25,130 nt of DNA from CAYVSF01 sp046482855 (GTDB lineage Bacteria > Bacteroidota > Bacteroidia > Bacteroidales > UBA12077). Position numbers and translations under genes: made by a program. The notes under the pieces were generated by a model. The model searched no databases, was not told the origin of the DNA, and was given only the letters and a program-made list of their open reading frames with translations. The stretch is taken from contig JAWOEH010000204.1 in assembly GCA_046482855.1 (NCBI GenBank), forward strand, positions 1 to 25,130, in the 5' to 3' direction. Below are positions 8,355 to 14,581 of the stretch, one piece after another (position 1 is the stretch's first letter; every line of letters starts with the position of its first letter).

Positions 8355-8708
8355 GTAAGGTTGAGGTTGAGGCTGAGTGTAAGCTATGCAGGTAAAAGAG
8401 TCTTACCTTCGTTTCATCCGGGGATGCAAAGGATGCTTATTTTTCTTTGGGTAACTTGTGCAGTATTTTGTGTTGCATTATAGTACGCTACTTAGGAAGG
8501 TCTCACTTGAGGTCAATACCTGAAGCAAATCAAGCAGGATAGACAATAAAGGCTGGAGATTAAAAAGTTAAACTGTTGCGCCCCCTGCATAAATAGCTGA
8601 AAAATGCTACTAGCTATTCGCTTTCTAAAGAGCAAAGGACAAAAATCACGTAGAACTTATTACCTGTTCTCACAGATTTATGTACTTTAGGGGCTAAAAT
8701 CCACAATT
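8355..8708. other. 354-base intergenic region between the efflux operon and yihY-like gene
   Basis: I see no gene and no clear terminator here. There are short G-rich direct repeats just after the stop (GAGGTTGAGGCTGAG, near 8361-8376) and two ORFs of about 20 codons with no distinguishing feature. A -7-like TACTTTAG at 8683-8690, one mismatch from TAnnTTTG, may belong to the promoter of the gene starting at 8709, but no good -33 element accompanies it. Confidence 0.4.
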
Positions 8709-10040
8709 ATGGTAAAAAAGATTAAAAATATTCTGAAATATCTACAAGAAGATATCTGGCGCGTTTCCATAGGCCAGTTGCCTAAGTGGAAAGCTCTGGC
8801 TATTCGCCAATTGCGTGTGATTTTGCTGGCTTTTCGTGGTTTTAGCGAAGATAAGCTTGACCTTCGGGCTTCAGCACTCACTTTTTACTCAATCCTTTCG
8901 GTGGTACCCATAGTGGCTATGGCTTTTGGCGTAGCGAAAGGATTTGGCCTGCAGAGTACTTTTGAAGATGCGATAAAAAAACGCTTTTATGGGCAGGAAG
9001 AGGTGTTGGACTGGGTGATAAAGTTTGCCAACTCTTTTCTTGAAAATACGAAAGGAGGACTCATCGCTGGTATTGGTTTGGTCATTTTGTTTTTTGCAGT
9101 AATGAAAATGCTGAGCAATATTGAAAGCTCTTTCAATGACATATGGCAAATAAGGACCCCACGTACCTGGTACCGCAAATTTGCCGATTATTTCAGCCTT
9201 ATGTTTATCGGACCTGTGTTGTTGATTATGTCCTCCAGTGCAACTGTCTTCATTACCACGCAAGTTACACAAATTGTGGAAGAGGTCTCCCTTTTGGGTC
9301 ATGTCAGCCCGATTATTTTCTTTCTGATTAAGCTTATACCTTATGTGCTTATTTGGTTGTTGCTCACATTGGTTTATATGATTATGCCCAACACTAAGGT
9401 AAGTTTCAAATCGGCTCTTCTGGCCGGAATTATTGCCGGAACACTCTTTGTGCTTCTGCAATGGGGCTATGTGAAATTTCAGGTTGGCGTCTCCCGTTAC
9501 AATGCTATATATGGTAGTTTTGCCGCGTTGCCTCTTTTTGTTATGTGGTTGCAGATAAGTTGGTTAGTGGTGCTTTTTGGCTCTGAAATATCATTTGCCA
9601 ACCAAAATGTGGAGAAGTATGAGTACGAGTCGGATGCATTGAACCTAAGTCCTTTTAATAAACGGATATTAGTATTGCTGGTGATGCACCGTATTGTGAA
9701 AAATTTTCAGGTTGGAAAACATCCCTATACCGCTAAAGAGCTGAGTTTACATTTGGAAATTCCCATTCGTTTAGTGCGCGAAACGCTTTATCTACTCAAA
9801 GAATCGAGGCTGGTAGTGGAAACCCTTACGAAAGAAGAGAAGCTTACTGCTTTTCAACCGGCTATAGATATTCAGCAAATAACCATAGGAACCGTGATTA
9901 AATCGCTCGATCATATTGGGGTTAATAAACTTATGGCTGCTGAATCGCCTGTTCAACAGAAGATAACCGATACACTGGAAGCACTTGAAAAGAGGTCGGA
10001 AGAAGACGAACAAAATGTTTTGTTGAAAAATATCGACTAG
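8709..10040 (+). CDS. YihY/BrkB-family inner-membrane protein
   Basis: The 443-residue protein carries the YihY (virulence factor BrkB, formerly RNase BN) domain at about residues 30-310. ASALTFYSILSVVPIVAMAF near residue 55, the GSFAALPLFVMWLQISWLVV segment near 275 and GSEISFA are family hallmarks. Six membrane helices are visible. The C-terminal 130 residues are cytoplasmic and include a winged-helix-like segment (YTAKELSLHLEIPIRLVRET), seen in longer members of the family. The biochemical role of the family is unsettled; the old RNase BN assignment was wrong. It is not obviously part of the flanking operons. The family call is firm, the function is not. Confidence 0.9.
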   Translation: MVKKIKNILKYLQEDIWRVSIGQLPKWKALAIRQLRVILLAFRGFSEDKLDLRASALTFYSILSVVPIVAMAFGVAKGFGLQSTFEDAIKKRFYGQEEVLDWVIKFANSFLENTKGGLIAGIGLVILFFAVMKMLSNIESSFNDIWQIRTPRTWYRKFADYFSLMFIGPVLLIMSSSATVFITTQVTQIVEEVSLLGHVSPIIFFLIKLIPYVLIWLLLTLVYMIMPNTKVSFKSALLAGIIAGTLFVLLQWGYVKFQVGVSRYNAIYGSFAALPLFVMWLQISWLVVLFGSEISFANQNVEKYEYESDALNLSPFNKRILVLLVMHRIVKNFQVGKHPYTAKELSLHLEIPIRLVRETLYLLKESRLVVETLTKEEKLTAFQPAIDIQQITIGTVIKSLDHIGVNKLMAAESPVQQKITDTLEALEKRSEEDEQNVLLKNID

Positions 10041-10044
10041 TTGG

Positions 10045-10073
10045 TTGTTGAGTAAGAAAAATTTCTATATTTG
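10045..10073 (+). promoter_or_regulatory. Promoter of the trp leader-trpB unit
   Basis: TATATTTG at 10066-10073 is an exact match to the Bacteroidota -7 consensus TAnnTTTG. A TTG lies at 10045-10047 with an 18-base spacer. Transcription would begin near 10080, only about seven bases before the leader-peptide ATG at 10087, so the leader mRNA would be almost leaderless. Confidence 0.65.
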
Positions 10074-10086
10074 CAGTATATAGAGT

Positions 10087-10158
10087 ATGAAAATGAAAAC
10101 AACGTTACAAAATATGAATTGGTGGTGGCACAGTGATTATCCCCCTACGGGCCGATAA
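10087..10158 (+). CDS. trpL: trp leader peptide (attenuator peptide), 23 aa
   Basis: A 24-codon ORF starting at 10087 ends in NMNWWWHSDYPPTGR then TAA. Three consecutive Trp codons occupy 10120-10128. Three adjacent TGG codons in a tiny ORF right after a promoter, followed by an intrinsic terminator and a trpB gene, are the hallmark of ribosome-mediated transcription attenuation. When charged tRNA-Trp is scarce the ribosome should stall here. There is no Shine-Dalgarno, as usual in the phylum. ATG 10093 is an alternative in-frame start, which does not affect the model. Confidence 0.9.
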   Translation: MKMKTTLQNMNWWWHSDYPPTGR

Positions 10159-10195
10159 CCAGGTGCTATCTATACGATATTTTTCCAGCCGCAGG
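10144..10195 (+). promoter_or_regulatory. Candidate antiterminator of the trp attenuator
   Basis: The heptamer CCTACGG at 10144-10150, in the last codons of the leader ORF, is identical to CCTACGG in the 3' arm of the terminator (10202-10208). It can therefore pair with the terminator 5' arm CCGCAGG (10189-10195) in exactly the same way, with the same single mismatch. Formation of one pairing excludes the other. A ribosome stalled on the Trp codons would leave the first copy free; a ribosome at the stop codon (10156-10158) would cover it. Confidence 0.7.
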
Positions 10196-10217
10196 TTTAC
10201 GCCTACGGCTTTTTTTT
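10187..10217 (+). terminator. Intrinsic terminator of the trp attenuator
   Basis: AGCCGCAGG (10187-10195) pairs with CCTACGGCT (10202-10210) around a six-base loop, with eight pairs and one C-A mismatch, followed by eight Ts (10210-10217). It lies 28 bases after the leader stop codon and 110 bases before trpB, where it can stop transcription when Trp is plentiful. Confidence 0.85.
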
Positions 10218-10327
10218 GTTTACACGAAAGTAGGATTTGCCGGCATTCCTCTTTTACACATATTCAAATCCTCCCGGGTGACTGACTTTGGAGGAGTAGA
10301 AGTTATACACCTAAAAATAAGTAAAAG

Positions 10328-11503
10328 ATGGAAACAAAAACCTTATTGCAAGAAACCAAGGCGGGCTATTTTGGCGCCTTTGGAGGGATGTTTGTCCCTC
10401 CGGTACTGGAAGAGAAATTGCTGCATTTAGCCAATGAGTTTATGCGTTTAAAAGATCGCGAGGATTTTAACGCCGAATTGGTGAGTTATCTGAAGCACTA
10501 TGTAGGACGTCCCTCACCACTTTATTATGCTGCTAATTTGTCGGAAATGGTGGGCAGTAAGATCTTCTTAAAACGCGAAGATCTGAATCATACGGGCGCT
10601 CATAAGATCAACAATGCCATTGGACAAATTCTGCTGGCAAAATATATGGGAGCCACAGAAATCATTGCTGAAACCGGCGCCGGGCAACATGGCGTGGCCA
10701 CTGCTACAGCTGCTGCTCTTATGGGGATGAAGTGTAAAGTATTTATGGGCAAGCGTGATGCCGACCGTCAGGCAGTAAATGTGTACCGAATGAAGTTGTT
10801 AGGAGCCGAGCTTGTTGCTACTGAGCGGGGAGGTGCCTCACTGCGCGATGCTATTGATGAGGCCTTGGAATACTATGTGGCACATCCCGATGCATTCTAT
10901 TTATTGGGTTCAGCTGTAGGTCCGCATCCCTATCCAACTATTGTGCGCCACTTCCAAAGTGTGATAGGCCGTGAAGCTCGTAAGCAGGTACTGGAGCAGG
11001 CAGGTCGTTTGCCGGATAGTATATTTGCCTGTGTTGGTGGTGGTTCGAATGCCATTGGGCTCTTTTCAGGATTTCTGGACGATGAGCAAGTAGCCATTTT
11101 TGCTGCCGAAGGCGGAGGGGACGGACCCATTCCGGGTAGAACGGCAGCCACGCTATCCGTTGGGAAACCCATGGTTTTCCAGGGAACCTACTCTTATTGC
11201 ATTACAGATGATCAAAAGGAGGCCTTACCTACCTATTCGTTGGCCTCAGGTCTCGATTATCCGGGAGTTGGGCCCGAGCATGCGCAGCTTAATGAAGCAC
11301 AAAGGGCTTCTTATCATTGCGTTACAGATACCGAAGCTGTTGAGGCCTTTCGTATCCTTTCGGAAAAGGAAGGCATTATTCCGGCTATTGAGTCGGCGCA
11401 TGCAATAGCATTAGCCATGAAGGTTTTGAAAGATAAGAATCAGATGGCCATCATAAATTTGTCCGGAAGAGGCGATAAGGATGTGGATAGGAAACTACTT
11501 TGA
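10328..11503 (+). CDS. trpB: Tryptophan synthase beta chain
   Basis: TrpB condenses indole (normally channelled from TrpA) with serine to make tryptophan, using PLP. The 391-residue length and motifs are those of the TrpA-partnered TrpB1 type: HTGAHKINNA with PLP Lys93, AETGAGQHG with the catalytic Glu115, GPHPYPTIVRHFQSVIGRE, the phosphate-binding GGGSNAIG and the C-terminal NLSGRGDKD. No trpA or other trp gene is adjacent: YihY lies upstream and queE downstream. The gene is thus a stand-alone copy, either a scattered pathway gene or a second trpB. It is controlled by its own Trp-codon attenuator and closed by a strong terminator. Confidence 0.96.
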   Translation: METKTLLQETKAGYFGAFGGMFVPPVLEEKLLHLANEFMRLKDREDFNAELVSYLKHYVGRPSPLYYAANLSEMVGSKIFLKREDLNHTGAHKINNAIGQILLAKYMGATEIIAETGAGQHGVATATAAALMGMKCKVFMGKRDADRQAVNVYRMKLLGAELVATERGGASLRDAIDEALEYYVAHPDAFYLLGSAVGPHPYPTIVRHFQSVIGREARKQVLEQAGRLPDSIFACVGGGSNAIGLFSGFLDDEQVAIFAAEGGGDGPIPGRTAATLSVGKPMVFQGTYSYCITDDQKEALPTYSLASGLDYPGVGPEHAQLNEAQRASYHCVTDTEAVEAFRILSEKEGIIPAIESAHAIALAMKVLKDKNQMAIINLSGRGDKDVDRKLL

Positions 11504-11545
11504 AAAGATTCTAGTGTGGAATCAGGCCAAATGATAAACAAACGG

Positions 11546-11580
11546 TAAATCTCTGTGGTTACACTACAGAGATTTATTTT
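11546..11580 (+). terminator. Terminator after trpB
   Basis: TAAATCTCTGT (11546-11556) and ACAGAGATTTA (11566-11576) form a perfect 11-pair stem with a nine-base loop, followed by TTTT. It lies 42 bases after the trpB stop and isolates trpB as a monocistronic unit. The A-rich 5' flank is modest, so activity in the reverse direction is doubtful. Confidence 0.8.
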
Positions 11581-11586
11581 ATCTAT

Positions 11587-11594
11587 TACCTTTG
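11587..11594 (+). promoter_or_regulatory. Candidate -7 element for queE
   Basis: TACCTTTG matches TAnnTTTG exactly. It would start transcription near 11601, about seven bases before the queE ATG at 11608. No good TTG -33 element is seen 19-21 bases upstream, since the trpB terminator occupies that region. Confidence 0.45.
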
Positions 11595-11607
11595 CGTCAT
11601 ATTTAGT

Positions 11608-12252
11608 ATGCAAAAAAATAGTGTTGTGTTGAACGAAGCGATTGTTAAGCGGGGCCTTGAGATGCCCCTGGTTGAGGAGTTTTATACGTTACAGGGAGAG
11701 GGCTATCATACAGGAAAGCCTGCCTACTTCATTCGTATTGGCGGCTGTGATATAGGTTGCCATTGGTGCGATACAAAAATTTCCTGGGATCCGGAATTGC
11801 ATTCCTTAGTGCCCATCGATCTCATTGTGGCCAACGCATTGAAAACCCCTGCCAGAGCAGTAGTGGTGACGGGCGGAGAACCTACAAATTATAATTTAGC
11901 ACCACTTACTGCTATGCTGAAGGAGCATGGAATAAAAACATTTCTGGAGACTGCCGGAACGAATCCTATAACCGGAACCTGGGATTGGATTTGTTTATCC
12001 CCTAAATCACAGCAGCCCCCTCTGAAACAATATTATGATCTTGCCCATGAACTTAAAGTAATTGTATTTGAGGATAAGGATTTTCAATGGGCTGAAGAAC
12101 AATCGGAGTATGTTCAGGAAAGTTGTAAATTATATCTGCAGTCGGAGTGGAGTCGATACAAAAGAAATGTGGATGTAATGGTCGATTACATTAAGCGTAA
12201 TCCTAAATGGAACATGTCGTTGCAGGCACATAAATTTATGCACATCCCTTAA
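11608..12252 (+). CDS. queE: 7-carboxy-7-deazaguanine synthase (radical SAM)
   Basis: QueE rearranges 6-carboxy-tetrahydropterin to 7-carboxy-7-deazaguanine, a step toward preQ0 and queuosine in tRNA. The 214-residue protein shows the start typical of the family (LVEEFYTLQGEGYHTGKPAY), then the cluster-binding CDIGCHWC with Cys47, Cys51 and Cys54 (CxxxCxxC), and the SAM-binding VVTGGEPTNYN near residue 88. Length is normal. The OmpA-family gene follows after 13 bases on the same strand and may share its transcript, although no functional link is known. Confidence 0.93.
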   Translation: MQKNSVVLNEAIVKRGLEMPLVEEFYTLQGEGYHTGKPAYFIRIGGCDIGCHWCDTKISWDPELHSLVPIDLIVANALKTPARAVVVTGGEPTNYNLAPLTAMLKEHGIKTFLETAGTNPITGTWDWICLSPKSQQPPLKQYYDLAHELKVIVFEDKDFQWAEEQSEYVQESCKLYLQSEWSRYKRNVDVMVDYIKRNPKWNMSLQAHKFMHIP

Positions 12253-12265
12253 AAAGAACCTTATT

Positions 12266-14260
12266 ATGCACTACGTACGAAAAGTTTTTCTATTGTTAGG
12301 GATTCTCTTAACCGGAAGTATTCTCTTTGCTCAAAACTATACAACCGATTCAAAACGTGCCATTCGTTTTTATGAGGATGCTTTGAGAAACTTTCAACGG
12401 ATGCAGTATCAGGAGGCTGAGGACGATATGTTGCGTGCCATTAAGGTAGAGGAAGATTTCATTGAAGCCCATCTCGTATTGGCCGAAATCTATCTCACAC
12501 AAAAAAAAACCGACCAGGCAATAGCCAGATATGCACAAGCCCTTGAGATTGATCCTGATTTCTTTCCCCCGGCCTATAGCCAGTTAGGCGATTTATACCG
12601 CTTACAGGAGGAGTTTGATAAGGCTATGGAAGCTTATGAAACCTATTTGGACAAGGGAAGGTTATCGCAAGGCAAAATATCGCAGGTGCAACAAAAGATG
12701 GAGCAGGTTGAGTTTGCCCGCGAGGCCATGGCAAATCCTGTCCCTTTTGAGCCTCGATCGTTGGGCGATAGCATTAATAGCCAGTACGATGAATACTGGC
12801 CTTCATTAACAGCCGATGAATCAACGCTGGTTATTACCCGTTTAGTGCCGAAGGATCAAAAGCGTGCCATGCCTGACGGGGAAGGGATGTCTGATGCCGA
12901 AAGACGTCATTTGCGTGTAATGACCAAACGCATGAATCAACAGGAAGATTTTTATATCAGCCACAAGGTCGACTCCACATGGAGTGAAGCTGTAAATGCC
13001 GGAGAACCGCTTAACACTCCTGAGCATAACGAAGGGGCACAAGCCATAACCGTCGACGGGCAATGGCTCTATTTTACTGCCTGTAGTCGTGATGACGGTG
13101 TAGGTAGTTGTGATATTTATCGGGCCAAAAATTTGGGAAACCAGTGGGGAGAGGTTGAAAATCTTGGAAAGCCTCTAAACTCTACTACCTGGGACGCACA
13201 TCCTTCCATCTCTCCTGATGGTAAATACCTTTATTTTTCCAGTGCACGGGGGGGTGGAAAAGGAGGAAAAGATTTGTGGATGGCCAGAATTAAAGCAGAT
13301 GGAACCTTCGAGAAACCTGTAAATATGGGGGATAGCATTAATACGCGAGGCGAAGAGATGGCTCCCTATATACATCCCGATAACAAAACCCTCTATTTTA
13401 CATCCAGTGGATGGCTGGGAATGGGCGGACTGGATCTGTTTAAGAGTACCAGAGATTCGAATGGAAAATGGTCGACTCCAAAAAATCTGGGATATCCGAT
13501 TAATACGGTGAATGATGAGATGGGGTTGATTGTAAATGCCAAAGGTAATGTTGCCTACTACAGCACGGACAGGGAGCCTGCCAATGGAAAGGATATTTAT
13601 GCCTTTGACCTTTATCAGGAGGCCCGGCCACAGCCGGTATCCTATATGAAAGGTCGTGTATATGATAAAGATACACGCAGACCTCTTGCTGCACGCTTCG
13701 AACTGATTGATCTTGCCACTGAAGATACCATCATGATTGCTTCTTCAAAACCGGAAACCGGACAATTTATCGTTTGTATACCAACAAATAGGAATTACGC
13801 GCTAAACGTCGATAAACAAAATTACCTGTTTTATTCGGATAATTTCCAGTTAAAAGGGGTGTATGAAGCAACAAAACCTTTTAGCAAAGATATTCCATTG
13901 CAAAAAATACGCACAGGCGAACGAATTGTTTTACGAAATATTTTTTTCGAAACCGATGCTTATCAGTTAAAAGAAGAGTCGTCGGTAGAGCTCCAAAAAG
14001 TTATTGCTTTCCTGGAAAAGAATCCTTCACTTAAGGTTGAGATATCCGGTCATACCGACAATGTAGGCAGTGATACCTATAATCAGGAGCTTTCGGAAAA
14101 CAGAGCCTTATCAGTATTTAATTACTTGTTGGATAAGGGAATAGCTAAAAATCGCTTAACTTATAAAGGGTATGGTGAAAGTGACCCAATAGCTACCAAC
14201 GATACAGAAGAAGGGCGAGCAAAAAACAGGCGGACGGAAATGAAAATCCTGGAAAAATAA
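12266..14260 (+). CDS. OmpA-family envelope protein: TPR, PD40 propeller, CarbopepD-like and OmpA domains
   Basis: The 664-residue protein starts with a signal peptide (VFLLLGILLTGSILFAQ) without a lipobox Cys. Two to three TPR units follow (about 25-135). Next comes a beta-propeller of PD40 repeats (about 165-445), recognisable by repeats such as HPSISPDGKYLYFSSARGG and APYIHPDNKTLYFTSSGWLG. A CarbopepD-regulatory-like beta domain lies at about 455-540 and the OmpA peptidoglycan-binding domain at 551-664. Asp598 and Arg613, the residues that hold diaminopimelate in OmpA proteins, are present with the usual spacing. The domain order equals that of PorE of the type IX secretion machinery, though PorE is a lipoprotein. 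It probably anchors an outer-membrane complex to the cell wall. Confidence 0.88.
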   Translation: MHYVRKVFLLLGILLTGSILFAQNYTTDSKRAIRFYEDALRNFQRMQYQEAEDDMLRAIKVEEDFIEAHLVLAEIYLTQKKTDQAIARYAQALEIDPDFFPPAYSQLGDLYRLQEEFDKAMEAYETYLDKGRLSQGKISQVQQKMEQVEFAREAMANPVPFEPRSLGDSINSQYDEYWPSLTADESTLVITRLVPKDQKRAMPDGEGMSDAERRHLRVMTKRMNQQEDFYISHKVDSTWSEAVNAGEPLNTPEHNEGAQAITVDGQWLYFTACSRDDGVGSCDIYRAKNLGNQWGEVENLGKPLNSTTWDAHPSISPDGKYLYFSSARGGGKGGKDLWMARIKADGTFEKPVNMGDSINTRGEEMAPYIHPDNKTLYFTSSGWLGMGGLDLFKSTRDSNGKWSTPKNLGYPINTVNDEMGLIVNAKGNVAYYSTDREPANGKDIYAFDLYQEARPQPVSYMKGRVYDKDTRRPLAARFELIDLATEDTIMIASSKPETGQFIVCIPTNRNYALNVDKQNYLFYSDNFQLKGVYEATKPFSKDIPLQKIRTGERIVLRNIFFETDAYQLKEESSVELQKVIAFLEKNPSLKVEISGHTDNVGSDTYNQELSENRALSVFNYLLDKGIAKNRLTYKGYGESDPIATNDTEEGRAKNRRTEMKILEK

Positions 14261-14364
14261 ACTTTATATAGCTTGTAAAATCGATATAAGCCAGAGTTAA
14301 CCTGTTGTTCCAAAGTTGATTGACGAAGGTCACCATGAAAGGTGATACACATCACCTCAAAAAA

Positions 14365-14396
14365 TTGGCATAGCGTTAAATTTCATTGTTACTTTG
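14365..14396 (+). promoter_or_regulatory. Candidate promoter of an intergenic RNA
   Basis: TTG at 14365-14367 and TTACTTTG at 14389-14396 are 21 bases apart. The latter matches TAnnTTTG at seven of eight informative spacing positions, with T instead of A at position two. A start near 14404 is predicted, inside the gap after the OmpA-family gene. Confidence 0.35.
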
Positions 14397-14403
14397 TAAA
14401 TGA

Positions 14404-14578
14404 AGGTTAAGGATAAATATAGTTCCAAACATTGTTCTTTAAATTACCGTTTTGTAACTTGTTCTGGAACTTAATTTTTACATCCGGTACAACGGATGAT
14501 TCTTTTCATAGGTTTAATTTTAGGGTTAGGTTAAGGGGTTGAAGGCTGTGCTGCCAAGCACAGCCTTCTTCTTTTTTG
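14404..14578 (+). ncRNA. Candidate small RNA, about 175 nt
   Basis: This gap between convergent genes holds a promoter-like sequence, ordered secondary structure and a strong terminator, but no ORF. AGTTCCA-AACA (14421-14431) pairs with TGTT-TGGAACT (14460-14471) to give 11 pairs with one bulged base, enclosing a smaller TTAC/GTAA hairpin. A second hairpin CATCCG/CGGATG spans 14481-14498, and the terminator closes the unit. GGTTAAGG occurs near both ends (14405, 14529). It could equally be a long structured 3' UTR of the OmpA-family gene. It does not look like 6S RNA, since the two ends are not complementary. I do not recognise a known RNA family. Confidence 0.35.
14541..14577 (+). terminator. 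Strong intrinsic terminator
   Basis: GAAGGCTGTGCT (14541-14552) and AGCACAGCCTTC (14557-14568) form a perfect 12-pair stem with a GCCA tetraloop, then TTCTTTTTT. The T-run is on the plus strand only, so it ends rightward transcripts (the OmpA-family mRNA or the candidate RNA), just before the convergent cyclase gene. Confidence 0.9.
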
Positions 14579-14581
14579 TAC

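Noticed and set aside
8384..8452. 22-codon ORF in the gap after the efflux operon
   Set aside because: It has no start context, no codon bias or amino-acid run, and no following terminator, so nothing distinguishes it from chance.
10290..10296. GGAGGAG as a Shine-Dalgarno site for trpB
   Set aside because: It is more than 30 bases before the trpB ATG and no other start codon lies at a suitable distance.
14404..14578. Candidate RNA as 6S RNA
   Set aside because: 6S RNA needs complementary ends around a large central bubble; the two ends here do not pair.
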